Of a stretch of 64,000 nucleotides of DNA, positions 30,427-44,930 are shown one piece after another. The translations under genes were made by a program, and so were the position numbers. The stretch is taken from contig CM041780.1 of assembly GCA_023374045.1 (NCBI GenBank), forward strand, positions 93,715,005-93,779,004. The letters run 5' to 3'. The stretch comes from Limonium bicolor (lineage: Eukaryota; Streptophyta; Magnoliopsida; Caryophyllales; Plumbaginaceae). The notes under the pieces are model-generated. The model was given only the letters and a program-made list of their open reading frames with translations. It searched no databases and was not told where the DNA came from. Each line of letters starts with the position of its first letter. Within the stretch, counting starts at the first letter, position 1.

Positions 30427-33400
30427 CAGCAAACTATATGCTGGTATGCTAAAGTGTAATCCTAGACCCTTTAGGTCACTTAGGTCAATTAGCCGTCTGA
30501 ACATGAGGTTGATTACATGCTGGTTCATTTTACGGTTTATATGACAGCAGTAAATAACATGCATAAGCATACAGAAATCCATCAAGTGACAACCCATACA
30601 TTACATACAATCCACAACATGCCAGGTACCATGTGTTATAAAAGATCATACAATGTACTGTAAACATTAATACAAACGCGTAGATACTTCCATCGAGATG
30701 TTAGTAATTTTTTCCTTAAAATTATGTTAGCCACCATTAAGTCTTAACCTCAATATCCATGGGTGTCGTGTTGGGACAACCCGTAAATAACCTCACTGGA
30801 CAGTAGTCCTCCCGTACACACGAAGTGCTCATTGCCAAGGATCATTCAATCCCGGAACTTCCGCTTGCCTAATAAAGGCGTCCATGAATGGCCGAAGCCG
30901 TGTGCCAAAGTCGGCACCCTGGTCCAACAGTCTATCTAGGCCCGTCGGAATATAGAGGGAGTCGGTCCAATACGGACGTTATACTCCGGTGATCACCAAT
31001 GCGCAACCAACTAGTCGAGACTAATTGGATTCCTATACCATGTACCATAACCAACACTCTCCAGTATGTGATTAATCCTTAATCAACTACCCTAAGTAAA
31101 TTCTTAGGTCTAGGAGAAGTCTTTACCATGTATTACCTTTGAAGTCCTATGTACTTCCCTAGAAATAATCTAGGTTATAACCATGTTCGAATATCAAGCT
31201 CTAGAGACTGAGGATCCCGAGTCTCGTTCCTAAGTGTTTTACTTAGGTCAGTTAGGGATAAGTTCCCGAATATTAGTATTCCAACAACATAAACAATCAT
31301 AATGATATTGTCCGAAGACGTCACGCACAGTAACAATAGCTTACCAACCTTATAAATAATCCACACAGTCATGCATAGCAATCATATCGCTCTTGTCACA
31401 TAGTCAACCAATACCCGAACCGAGGCTTCCCTCAGAGGTTCAGATCACACAATAAACATACCGTACACCGTCGGACGCTCGCGTGACGATTCCCTCGTCT
31501 CTAGCTCTAGCGCTCACAACACTCGTGTCTACCAACTTGTAACTCTGATACATTTGTTATTCTAATGTCAGTATTTACATATACAATTTGCACTGGCTTA
31601 ATCATCATAGACCAAACTCTAACTTCCATCCCGTAGCTAACCCCTTAGTTGATTTCTTATTCAACTTGATGTTCATAAATTCTTGGGATTTAGGCTTACT
31701 TGCTCGTTACAGTTCACGAGTACGTAATAGTTGCTACGATAACAATACTTATCACGTGGAGTTTCGTTCACAATTGTTTACGTATTGTCGGGCTACATTC
31801 ATGCAGGAATATCGCTACGTGCGTGCATGTATGACAGTTAAAAACATTTCATTGTACGAACCAATTCGCGTAGTTACATTTATGTAAGTGCACGAGCATT
31901 TATATATATACCAGTACGCATGTGTTATAGTCGTTGCTATGCGTTGTCATTGTTTACGCACTTTTTACGTGTATGTAAAATATCATACCACTTCATACAT
32001 TTGTAATACGGTTGTCGTTATTTTCACGTTTATACTTGTAATCGTACAATCCCGTAGGTAACTTGTTATTCTTATTGTATCTCCATGTCACATTATAAAT
32101 TCCCATGATATAAATTATAGAGTTCTCCTTGTAATGAAACTCCAACCATACCTTATACTTCCTAAATTCACCCACTCACCCCATCATTTAATTTAAATGT
32201 ACATAATGCATATTTGCTCTTAATAACTCCTTTATACTAAATCCTTTCATTCTTTAATATAACGTCACATTATGTCACCCGAAAACTTTATAATATATGT
32301 TGTCCATATTTTGAAGTTTCCTAAACAGCCCATATAAAGTTTCAGTAATACTAATCTCTTCCCCACACATTTTGATTATTTATAAAATCAACCCATATAT
32401 AATAACTACTACCTTTCTAGTCTTATTAATTTATAAACCAAGGTTTCCAACCATTATCACATCCTTATCTCATGGGTTTAATTTCCGAACAGCCTCTTTA
32501 TTTTCGACAATCCTCATGCCATTCCCACAAGTTTTGTTTATTTACAAAACCACCCCATTTTCTATAATTGTTGTACTTCCAATATTTTTTTTTATAATCT
32601 CAGATGTCTCAACATTATAATATACATATGTATATATATATTTACGAGTAATCCCGTAGACTATTCATATTTAGTTATTCCCCCACATCTTCCTTATAAT
32701 TACACTACCAACCCTTCTATTTTATAAACTTTCATTTAATCACATAAAACCTTATATTATACACCTTAATTATTTAAATCCTCATTCTAAACCAAATTCT
32801 TCTTCGTAATTGTACACAACCCCAAAAGTCTCATAAATTCTCTATTGTCCCCCAGATTTTCGGTATTCACTCATATATACCCCTAAGTTTTTATAATTGT
32901 TACAATTCACCTATACTATATATTGTACTCTTAATTAATTTATTCCTCAAACTCACCCCAAAATTTTCTAGAATTCCCAATGAAACTCAAGGGTTCCAAT
33001 ATTTACATTCCAACCACTATACTTTCGGTAACCACTCAGACACCCCTAATTATTTTTGTTATATAATTATTATTTTTAATTTAATGTTTCTTTAAATATC
33101 TAAAATAGCTATCTTATCATTTATAACTTGGTCAACCCTCATACGTAGTCAAGATTGACCACCCAATACATCCTTTGATCAATTTGCTATTACTTGTGGA
33201 AACATCCCCCATAATTTCCTAATTTTACGATTAACTCCTAATTCCATGAAAATCATATGTTATACTTATTAAAATCTCTAAAATCATTCCATTCGGTTAT
33301 TATTACCGTTTATATTCTATATTTCCTTAATTATATTTTGCCCCCAAATACGATTCATTTATTTATAAAAATATTTGTACAAGGTTCTAAAATTCATTTG

Positions 33401-33832
33401 AGCCATGATATAAGTTTATAATTATGCCTATATTTTTCTAAGGTGTTACTAAATAATTATAATTGCTAGAAAAAAAGGGTTTTGCAACAGAAATTTATAT
33501 AGTTTTTTAAAATCAACCTATAAATTAATTAATGACTATTTATGGCTCAAAATAATTATAATGAGGTGGCCTAAATATATGTCCTTAAAAATAGCATACA
33601 ATTATCTTAAAATGGCATTTAAATATCTCTAAAATTGTATCAACACCACGGTTTATACGGTATGTTACTTTGCCCTTTTTAAACCATTTTTCTCAAATTA
33701 TTTCCTTATCATTTCCACACATTTTGATTTTAACAAGTCATACATGCCCAAATCTACCACCCTATCAACGCTAAATAATACATATATATAGGTACCATTA
33801 CCTGTTACGTACTATAAACACCAGGGACACAC

Positions 33833-33835
<3 letters not shown>

Positions 33836-33912
<77 letters not shown>
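33836..33912. repeat. TA microsatellite in C left LTR
   Basis: About 77 bp of TA repeats with one C interruption. The same site is ~35 bp in the right LTR (50125-50159) and ~30 bp in E (60603-60632). Confidence 0.9.
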
Positions 33913-33915
<3 letters not shown>

Positions 33916-34754
33916 GTTCGGTTATCACTCAGCATTTAATTAGCAATTTCCTAAGTATTAAAAGGGAACATAATTCATTATTACCTTAGTTAATCACCAA
34001 GAGGATCCCACAGATTTCTCACCAGCCACACCAGCTACAAACTTTCTTTTCCTCAGCCTTAACATGCGCATATACACTGCTCAGTTCCAGATCTTTGTAC
34101 GTAATTCAACTGCTTATATTTGTATATAATACTCAAGGTTTGAGTTTGTTTTTACCTCCTTAAAATCTTGGTTTCTCCCCCATTATATTCTTCCCACTGC
34201 TCACGGTATGTTGTTGTTTTGCAAGGCTCCTACGGTGGTTATACACAGAGAGGATAGGCTCAGTTTTTGAGCAAGAAAACAGAGGGAAAACAGAACTTGT
34301 AAAGCCTTGTTATTCTCAGATATTTACCTCGCTCATATACTCTTCCTTTGATGTTTTCTGCTGTCGGTTTTAGGCTCAACAAGGGGGTTGAATTGAAGCT
34401 TCCACGCCAGAGTATAAGAGCCAGAAGGATGTGTCAATAGTAGCAGTAGTTTCGGTATCAAAACTGGGGGAAAGAATGTAGTTTCCGGTGACTTTTTTTT
34501 TTCCACCGTTGAAGAACGAGAAGGATGCCTCTCAACTGGTGCACTCCCTCTGGTTTGGGAGCCTCCAAGGGTGTACTCTGTTAGCCTTGGCAGCAAGAAG
34601 AAAGGTGAGCCAAGGTGATGTTTCCATGTCCAGAAAAAAAGAAAACGAAGGCAAGGCATGGAGGTGTTACCACTTGCTGTGTAGTTGCGCTGTCAAACAT
34701 GGGCTGAGAATGAGTTCATGCTGAAGCTGTTGTTGCAATCTACAGCAATAGAGG

Positions 34755-37700
34755 TGTAACACCCCATCCAACAACCAACACGTAAAACAATCTGCAGCGG
34801 AAACTCAACTCATCACATTACTTATTCCAATGGTGTTACACGCCGTTAACCACCCACGTGGCTAACAAGGCTAATATATGTACATTTGTATCGGTCTGAT
34901 GGACTAGATTCCCGAGCAACTACACAATACAATACTCAATCCATCTTCAACATTTATTATATACATACACTCCCCCTGTACCGAGTATTTATAAACTGTT
35001 GCCGACAACAACTTCGGTCTTACTACACCTACTGTATACATACACTTAAAAGTTTACCCATGTACAATGACTACCCGTCCTACTCTCGAACGGCTTCCAG
35101 CACTTCGTACCTGAAATAGGAAAAGAAGAGAAAGGGGTGGCCCCAAGGGGCTCAGCACCTTTGCTGGTATGGTAATCCCGCAGCCCGCATGCTACCGGGC
35201 CACGCACGACTAATTGTCGTCTTAGCATGCAGTTGATTATATTTAATTCATGCATACAAACCATTAATATGTCTCACATAATATTTCGCCTCAATGGGCT
35301 CCACCAATAACCAACACATCCACACTAAACCAACCATCCAATGATTCCCTAAACCCTAGAGTGGCTCTCCTCAAGAATGGAGCTACTTCCTTAACGAACG
35401 ACGTGTACCCATTAATCGGGTTATCCTTAAACGCCTCTTGTCACCAACTAGGATTCATTTCCATGATCCACACATTCCATATCCTACAACGTAACTCATC
35501 CTACACATAACAAACATAACAACCCTTTCTTGTCTCGACGGACACATGACCGCATTGCATTCATTTAAAACATCCAATATATATATAAGCCAAAGCATAG
35601 CAAGGTATTTTGCATATCACAACAACAATACATATCACCTCGAGAACGGTTAACATTAAGATCCTTCCACCATAGTTAGTCCATACCATGAGCACAGAGA
35701 TTGTTGCCAAACTCATACCAAGCTCGTTAATTACCTCATCACCATCCTGTTATTTGAACGGTTGACTTAAACCCAAGGTGTGTCGGATATAGTGATCCCA
35801 AGCACACCAAACAACACAGTATGCCCCTATGGCCCGACGTGAGTCAGTAAACTAGCTTTGGATAAGCTAAGGGAAGGTTGAAACCAAATTGGAATACCAC
35901 CTAAACATACACCAAGGGAGCCGAACTGGATATGATAACGACCCCCACCATCACACGCGTGGCCGGAACATACCGGACTCCTCACCCCCCATTAGCCCAT
36001 AGACTCTTATAAATAAGTAGTTAGAGATCCTTTATGGAGCCTACCACAACCACACACCATACGGTATCATAACCGAGTTAAGCACACAAGGGAGGAGAGA
36101 GTCATACATTCACATACAAACATCACATAACCAACTCACGCATAGCCGTGGTTAGAACGTCCCTTAAGTCGGAAACGTTGTTGCCGGATACCGTTCTCCT
36201 ACGTTTACCTAATAGAGGTTAACTAGCCCTTCAAGCGCATCTGAGGTTACCGGTATCGGCACGTAAACATACAATAACAATAACGACTGTAAACTCGTTT
36301 CATGGTTTATCTCATAACGTGGCAAACATACAGAAAAACACATTAGCATACAAGCCGTGTAATCCGTTAGGACACAGGTTGCAAGAAAACCATACCTGTC
36401 ACCGGGGTCCACTTTACCACGTCCACTTATGTTCCTCGAGCATTCTCGAACAACTGTTGACATGACATGTCTTTTATTAACATTGGGGTAATGTTTGTTT
36501 TAAAGTCTAATGCTTATAACTTTCCCCGTTAACTTGGTTAAATAGCTTTACATTTTTAACTCGTTTTACTCTCGCATCTTAATACAACCTTTAGCCCACT
36601 TTATTGTCATTAAAACTCACCTAACATGTCCTTAACAACCTATGGCATCATTACCTATCAATCCCCATCATCTCATATCATTTCATAACCTTAAACCATG
36701 TTTTTGGTCCGACCGACCCACCGTCCGACCCACATCTGGGTCGGTCCATTACAGACCCCTTTTACTTCCTTATAATCATGCCGTCCGACCCACGTCCGAC
36801 CCACCATTCTGGGTCGGTCCATGTGCGAACATTTTCCCTCCTTTGAAACTTGACCGACCGACCCATGTCCGACCCACCCTGGTCGGGGGTCCATTACCGA
36901 ACACTTCCCTAACATTTTACAGAGGCTCGACCGACCCACAAACTGGGTCGGCCCCTGGGTCGGTCGCCTCCTAAACTTACCCAAACTTTGTCAAATCTTC
37001 ACCAAACTTCTCCTAAGGCCTCTTAATGTGTTCTAACATCATTTGGCACTTCAAACACACCCTTAAGATATTCTTAAACACTCACAAAATTATTTTTCCT
37101 AATTCCTTAAACCTTTACTTATATCTCCACAAAATTCCTAGCACTTACAATGTTTTCTCCTTATGATTCCTAGGTGGCATTTCACCTATCATAACTACTA
37201 TCCCAAAAACACTTTCTCCTCATCTTAACGTCATCTCTTAAGCATCATTTTCTCACTAACTAAATCTCCTTTTTACATCATACCTAAACATCACTTGTTC
37301 CTTGAACATCAACATTACCTAAACCTTAAACAACTTCTTACACATTTCCCAAATTTGGCCATAGCTTCTCTAGCATATACCCACATCCAAACACTTAAGT
37401 TTTCACCTTAATTCATCCAAGAACACCTAAATCCATCAAACACATTTTATACACAACTTCACACATTAAGCACTACATCACAATATAGTGCATAACTTAA
37501 ATTGCTTGGCACTTAGGCCCTTAAATAGCATGGCTCTTAGGCCCTTAAATTGCATAATCCTTAAACACTGAATTTCCCACATAATAATGCCTTTGACCTG
37601 CAAATACATCCAACAATTCATATGCCTTTAATAAACCCCTTGAGAGCATTTTACTAGCTCATTCACCATTGGCTCCTTAGGTATTTTAACAAGCATTATA

Positions 37701-39208
37701 AGTTTATTCCTCCTAAGGCATTAAACCACATCAAGATAGGTTGTTTACCTCTTTTCCTCACAAATTTCTTTCTTGTTTCCTTGTAGAACCGGTAGGGCAT
37801 TTGGTTCCTTGCCAACAACTAAACAATATACCAACATTGAATGAGTATATGAGCTTTAAGCTTTATCTCATTGTAAAACCCTAGTTACATGTATTATCTT
37901 AAGGTATCAACATGATTGTTTTACCTTGGAATGGAAAGAGAGCTTGAATATATATCAAGAGAGGACTCCTCCTAGTCCATGAAAGCTTGGAATGAAGCTA
38001 GAACAAGGCAATATAAGAGCACCATTAATGGTGAATTTTCGGACAACCACAAAACATGGAGGAAACATGGATTTTCTTTGAGTTTCCTTACCTTGAAGCA
38101 AAGGAGAATGTCAAGGCATGAAAAGATGAGCTCAAGCTCTTCCCATGGAGGTTTCTCTTGGCACCGAAATGGAGGTTTTGAAGTTTTGAAAAGACAAGAT
38201 TGTAGAGCTTGGCTTAACTAAGAGAATGGTGGTGTTTGTTTTTGATTTGTTTAAGTGAGCAAGATTTTACAAGTGGTCAAAGATGGACTTCCATGGTGGT
38301 GTTGGTGTATCACCCGAGAAGAACAAGAAGAAGAGAGGGAGAAGGAGAATGGATCGTGTGAATAAGGAGGCAAATGAGAGAATGAGGTTTGCTTTTGCTT
38401 TTAGAAGATATTTAGGTACTAAAGTAACTTTCTTCTTTTTACTTCTTTTCCTTCCTTCCTTTAATTGATTTCACATGGTGGTGACTCACCATACTAAAAA
38501 CCGGCCACCATAATGCTAGGAGGGCATACTAGTCTTTGTTGACCACTTTAATTACTTATAACATTATATGTTACAAACTAGTTATAAAAATCACTATTCA
38601 CCAATAACAAGGCACATAGAAGTGAAATTTTTGATTTCCCATTGATATAGCCACCCAAATGTGATACTATATAGTACACATGTTAATTAAAGAGTAATGA
38701 TGGACATTTAGCCATTCAAAACTCATTTACAAGACAATTTTTCAAAAACGTGCTTTAAGACTTCTTAAAGCACATTTTGTGTTTTAACTTGTTTTCAAGC
38801 TTGGTTTTCTTTAGTAATTGATTTGATATGTTCATTAACATATAAATGAGGCATAGGTTGACCATTAGGTCTTATACACATTTATCCCAAGCTTAGAGCA
38901 CATTTTTGCTCTTATTGACCTTAAGGTATTTATTTGTGTTTTGTTTGGTTTCATTGTCTACCAAAGTTTCCTAAGGACTTAATTAGCCTTATAAAGTCAT
39001 AATTAAACATTATCAAGTCTTGGTAGGCTCTTTGGGTCCTAACAAGTTCACTCCAACCTTAGAGCATGTGTTTGCTCAAACCGTGTCTTAGTGTTTTATT
39101 GTGTTTTTTACCATGTTTAAATGATTCATTTATGTTTCTAAGGCACTTTTTAGCCTTTAAATACCATAGCTTAACATTTACACACATAACCAGGTTTGGG
39201 GTATTTCA
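34755..39208 (-). mobile_element. Solo LTR D (A-like family) inserted in C LTR
   Basis: A complete 4,454-bp LTR (TGTAACACCCC to GGGGTATTTCA) is flanked by the perfect 5-bp duplication AGAGG (34750-34754 and 39209-39213). The empty site is visible in the C right LTR near 50996. It is related to the A LTRs but diverged, with its own hairpin array (36706-36966), promoter-like block (near 38400-38490), donor (38091) and acceptor (35111). Solo LTRs arise by recombination between the two LTRs of one element. Confidence 0.95.
36706..36966. repeat. Hairpin array in solo LTR D
   Basis: Four units with CCGACCCA and inverted TGGGTCGG. Here the flank is often GACCGACCCA / TGGGTCGGTC, whereas A has GTCCGACCCA / TGGGTCGGAC; the change appears on both arms in several units. 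Confidence 0.8.
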
Positions 39209-40080
39209 AGAGGAAGGAAAGAGGTGGGAGTAAAAGAAAAAAGAAAGAAACGTGAGGGAGCAGAGTGAAACGCAAGCATGTATGTCTGAGTTCGTCAGTG
39301 TGAAAAAGATAATGGGAAGTGCAGAACTATTACTTACTTTGTCATTAGTTGAAGGAATGAAGGTGTTCCTTGTTCTTCAGTTGATGTAATGGAAGCACAG
39401 AGCATTTGTTTCAGTTCGTCAGATGAAAGGAGAGGATATGGAGTTCAACAGGTGTGTTTCTTTTCACCATGTTGGGTTGCAATATTACCACGAGTGTGGA
39501 GAATGGCGTGAGGCTCAAGAGCCGCATATTCCTTTTGCCAGTTGCTTGCAAACCATGAGTGAAGATATTGATGGAAGTATGGAGCAGATTTTGCTCATCC
39601 ATCAGAGGGTTGCCAAACAGGAGGAAGGCGCAGAGCTGTGCAAAATTGTTCTAAGTTTAGGTTGCAATATTACCATCAATGAAGATGAATGAAGAGATGG
39701 CTGGGTTGTACGGTAAGAAGAAAAGAATAAAAGTGACTAGACTGGAGGGTAGAAGATGGGGGAAGGAAGCTGTCGTAAGAGAGGTAGCAGTACCTCTATG
39801 TTTACTGTTGTACAAATAGAAATGGAAGGAGAGATAGCTACAGCCTGGAACTGCTGCTACGTTAGAGAAAAGAAGAGAAGGAGGAGTTGTCTTCAGTCGA
39901 GAGAAGGCTGGAGCAGGGAGGCTGTTCTGACGGTATATGGGGAAGTAAAGAAAAGAAAAGTGAAACTTGTACTTGTTAATTATTTAATTGTTTATGGTCT
40001 AATCTCATCTTGTTTTTGTTTTTTTTTCTTGTGCAGGTGACCCGTTGTACAAGAAATGGGAGGGGAAAATTGAATATTTT
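39209..40080 (+). other. Gene-like segment of C LTR, antisense to the element
   Basis: On the plus strand an 89-codon ATG frame (39423-39692) ends before a strong 3' splice-site-like sequence: a long T-run then CTTGTGCAG|GTGACC at about 40037. Copies lie at 51212-51481 (plus) and 59282-59551 (minus). No protein family was recognised. It may be a captured host fragment or chance; A and B LTRs have no obvious counterpart. Confidence 0.3.
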
Positions 40081-40930
40081 CATTAGATAATATTATATCA
40101 CAATTGTACATATAATACTATAGGTAGGTGTTACATATGGCTTATAGTAGTTTGGTCTTAAAGAGTATATACATTGGTATATATATTGTAACTAGGATCA
40201 TTTAGACAATATAATGTATTTATTTAATTATTAAGGAATATTGGTGGTATTTATTTCATGTACTAATATATTACATGTGATATTAAATTTAGGAGTTGAT
40301 TTCTCCTTAATGACATTTTCTCTTTGATTAGAGATTAATGTATAGTTTAATATCCATTTTGGACTATATATTTTTATACAATAATAATTGAATGCACATG
40401 ATTTATTTTAACCCTTATTAATTAAGGTAGTAATTATTCGGGGTATTTCAGTCTACCCCCCTTAAAAGGACTTCGTCTCGAAGTCGTCTAAAATCAAATA
40501 TGTACATTACTACTCAATGAACCTCAAGGTATCAATCCAACCTATGAATTCTAAAGTTCCAATACTTCCCTGAAGTGTAATTCATTCCATTCAACCACTA
40601 GTTTCCAATCCAAAACCAACATATATCTGTATATATCACAAGTCCCGAAGGACATCCAAACCCACATATATATATATATATATCTCAAGTCCCGAAGGAC
40701 ATCCATACATAATATTTTAAGTGCTCTAGGCGTAATATATATCACAAAACACATCTCGAGTGCTTAAAGCACATACACACAACAAAGCTCATCCCAAGTG
40801 CTTAAAGCACATCCACCTAATCGAAATACATCTCAAGTATTTGACTCACAAATACACAACAACCACGACGCAAGTGCTTGAAGCACATACATACCACAAA
40901 AAAACATAAAATGGCTAAATATGCCATGGG

Positions 40931-40956
40931 CTCCACCCCCCTTAAAAGGGTTACGC
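40931..40956 (-). promoter_or_regulatory. Second PPT-like tract (C)
   Basis: In the sense direction GGGGCGTAACCC then TTTTAAGGGGGGTGGAG, about 485 bp before the true PPT at 40451-40470. Confidence 0.55.
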
Positions 40957-43900
40957 CCCGTGACCCCCAAAGTATCACACAGTTGCGTGTGAGAAAAGCA
41001 CTGGATACTTGGCTCTCATGAAGTTCTCCAACTCCCATGTGGTCTTTTCACCTCATGGTTCGACTAATGGAATTTGACCCTTTTAATGGTCTTGTTCCTG
41101 GTCTCCCTCGTTTCCATATTGAAACTTCGGAGTGGAGTCTTCTCATATCTGAGAGACGGTCGATCTCTCGTCACTCGGCTCTTAAAAGGATATGTGAAGG
41201 GTGAGGCGCGTACTTTTCAGCCAACGGCGTAGAATACTTGTGCGCTCTCCTAAATACGTTTTATTGGGCCCACTCGCTTCGTAAGGAGGTGCAGACCCAC
41301 GTACATAGGGCTTGGTTTGCCCTTTTCGTTGCTAAGGACATATTATAGATGATTTATTAGCAGGAATTTATTGCCGACTTCGTCGTTGCAATACGACAGT
41401 GTCATCCATGGTCTTTGCTTAATTGAAAGCGGAGGTATCTCAATCGGTGCGATATCATTAATTGTAAATGCACACGATCAGGTCTAAGTCGTGTCCAGAC
41501 GTTCTGGATGTCTAGCTTGGAATATATTCTGAATTGTTATTATCTTCACTCATTGGTTTCTAGTTGAGGTGAAGTATAACATGGCTGTCGTTTGTCATTA
41601 GTGCTCTTTGCACTAGTCTATGAAGTTTTGGATGTATTAGCTTATAAATTCACGAAATTAATTCTTGCCATCCCGTGTTTCCAGGTTGTTTTGTTCCAGA
41701 GTAATACATTAATCGTAATATTTGTTATGTACTTCGTGATGTTGTATATTGTATATTCAGCATATTGTTCTCACGTCCATACTTATGCGGTTCGCCCCGC
41801 TTTTGCTAGGGAATCCATTGATGTGTTTACAATGAGCCTTGCCTTCTTTGACATCCCATATGGGTATGTTCCTTGGCAATTGAGGCATTTTTCCTTTGGT
41901 GTAATTTATATCCTTTCTATCTTTCCATGTTATTTAATAAGAGTATGACTGTGCATTTATGACCTCTTGTGTGGGTTATAACGTTGAACGCCATATTTAT
42001 TTGGAGTGTGTCCGCTAACGGTGTAGGCTGTTTGAATAGCCTGCCCGTGATTTGTTTTCATCATTTGGGTTCTAGGTGAGTTCCACTCGTCTGGTCTTTG
42101 CCAAGGTATTTATTCTGAAGATTGTTTATAATAGTTTCTTATGTGCGCACCATGTTTCAATCGGTTCGACCGTTAAGTTATTATAACATTTGCTCTATAG
42201 CTTGGGGTATCTGCTAGTTTGCTAGCTTTTCCTGTCTTTTATTGTATATTGGTATACTTATATTCAGTCCCTTTTTCTGGGTGAAGACGTATTATTGCCC
42301 TTAGTTCGGGTATGCAAGATTGTCACCTCATTCGGTATAGTTTGTGTTCTCTGTTGGAGAGTAATTCTCCTTATGCCCCTCTTATGGGTGGCGATTTTTA
42401 CCGTTGCGTAGGTTCTTTGGGTGCCAAGCATTGTTTTAGTGTAAGTAGTTATTGATCCTTATGAGTTTTTTACTTACGTTGATTCACCTGTTTAATAGCT
42501 TTTCCATGTTTGTCATTAGGTTGATTATCAACTCTCTCCTCTTTCGAGGGGTTTTCTTTACTGTTATTGTGCATTAACCATTCTTTTGCGGAGTTACGAC
42601 TTGGTCGTGTTCTATTCGAGGTTTTTGGTTCCTCTACTCTCGTTGGTTCAATTGGAACTCTTCTCGTTAATTTACTTTAGGTAGCTATTTGTACCGGTTT
42701 GGATTTGCGTCACTGACCTTGTTATGGCGTTGACTACTTCTTGCTGCGTTTCTTACACTACTTGTCTACATGTATGGGGTACCCTACTAATACATTGCTA
42801 CTTTACTTGACTAACTTAAATAAGTCCGTCAAGCCCGCAAGCTTCTATGGAGTGCGGTCGTCCCATATCTCGTTTTGTATACTCTAGTGTCCGTCACGCG
42901 TTCGTGAAGCATTCTGTTGTCAATTTCCATTTTTAATTCATGTTGGGGGTGTCCTAAGGAAATTTCTTTTTGGTTCCCTGGGTTCCCAGCCCAGTGGTGC
43001 GATTATGTACCTTTCATTCAACAGGTGTTGCGATATCTCGCCCAAACGGTAAAGTCTGCTCTTGAGTGGTACGAGGTGGTCCTTCTCCTCTGTCATTGGT
43101 TTCATTATTGACATGAGTCCACTGATGCTTTCAAGGTATTTACTACCTTTCGTATTGATAATTCATTGTTGTTCTATTGTTTAGTAAGCCTTTTGTTGGA
43201 GTTACTTATGTGTTGACTCAACTATTGTTAGCTGGTTACCACATGCGCGGTTTGGCGCTTGTTCGTTGTTTCTTGCTTTTATTCATAAGTTAGTAGGTTA
43301 TGCATGTTGTTTACGGTGCATAATATATTTCTTATCACTTTACCCTATCATTTGGGTTATATCATTAGGTGTATTTTCTGACTTCATGGCGGAGATTCGT
43401 GTTCTCTCCCTTTGTGGAAGTCCTTATTGCGGTCCGGTTTTAACCAGTTCCCATTACTTGTCATATTATTTTAGGTGTTATTATTCAATTGGTATACATT
43501 GAAAGGTAGCAGGAGGCAGTACTTTTGCTCTCCTGGACTTGTGTTCTTCTCATGTACATTGAGTACTTCCACCTTAAACTTGTGTTTTATAACTTTTAAA
43601 TTTGTTATCTTGTATCGCCGTTTAGGCTGTTGGCCACTGTTTAACTTGTATAGTTCTTTCCCCGACGGTCGTTATGTTATTAGACAACATGTCTTAAACA
43701 CGCATTCCTCCTTGTTACTTATTGTTTGGCGGGACGCCCATGGCGGTAGCCATTCCCTTTTTATTTGGGGCCCTCATTAAATGATCGGTGTGATCAAATG
43801 AATTAATAGTGTATAATTGTAACCTAACATCTGTTCGTCTCTTGTTGGTTATGGTATTCCCTGATATGGTTAATGCTTTGGGTGGTAATTATTTAGGTGT

Positions 43901-44908
43901 TCAACTCCGATTCGTGTCTAAGGTTGCGATCGGTTTTAGCATTAATTGTGTTGTAATGTGACATTTTCAATGTTGGTCCTACTAAGGACTAGTATGTTCT
44001 TTCCTCCTTCCAATATTTGTAATGTATTGGCGTATGCCATTATGGGCGTAGCATTGCCCTAATTGTCACGTGATTATGTTCCACAATCAAACTTTATAAA
44101 AGTATATTCGGGAGTGACCTACGATTCACGAGTATTCGTATTTGACACTTTATTCGTTAGATTGCATGTATTTTAGTTGTCGGCAGCTATTATACTTCAG
44201 TTCCTTGTTTATTCCTAATTTAATTAGTTGTGACCACTTCTAGAGAGTTTAGGAATCATCCGACCCTGATGTGATCAGTATCAGTGTTGAACTATCCTTC
44301 CACCCCAATTTGTGTTTAGCTTCCCTCGATCTGTACCGGATCAAGTTCCACCTCCCACGTCAATTTCAAACCATTTAATGATTTACCGAGTAAGTTATGA
44401 TGTTATCTTATAAGTTGATATTGTTGATTTATTATTGTTTAAGGGGTGTAGTTGTTATGGGCTGGAATATGCCCTTTTGTTGTAATATCCGGGCTCGTCA
44501 GGTTCTCCCGTGGTTGTAGTTTCCGTATTCTAAGGGTTTTGTGACCCGATGGTGACTAGTTGTAGTTATAGAATTTGTACTATAATTGTGTGAATATTTA
44601 GTGATTACTGGTAGTCATGACTTACCAGGTCTTGTAGAATCTAATCCTAATTGTCGTTATTCTTGTAGTCACAGTTGCAATCATAGTTGCAGTTATAGCT
44701 ATATTTATAGTTGTAGTCATAGCAGTGGTTGTAGTTACGAGATTCGTACTGAAGTTGTATGAATGTTTGGTGATTACCAGCGGACATGGTGTTGCGCCTG
44801 TGGCCTACACGGTCCACAAAATTCAGTTGTATCTTTCGTTATAGTTATAGTTGCCATCGTAGTCATTTTATAGCCATATTTGTAACCATAATTGCAGCCA
44901 TCAATGTA

Positions 44909-44930
44909 GCACTTGCTATATAGCAAGTGC
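44909..44930. other. 22-bp perfect palindrome in C interior
   Basis: Half-site GCACTTGCTAT followed by its exact inverse. It is shared with E and, with one mismatched pair, with B. Confidence 0.8.

Larger units (their letters stand above)
30031..40450 (-). repeat. Element C 3' LTR (left), split by D
   Basis: It reads TGTAACACCCC to GGGGTATTTCA. Without D and one target copy the LTR is about 5.96 kb, larger than the A and B LTRs. It differs from the right LTR at scattered sites, e.g. near 30885, 31495-31545 and 31675. Confidence 0.9.

Noticed and set aside
34333..34724. ~100-codon frames in the C LTR (copies near 50600 and 59850)
   Set aside because: Frames exist on both strands over the same bases, differ at their ends between copies because of small indels, and match no known family.
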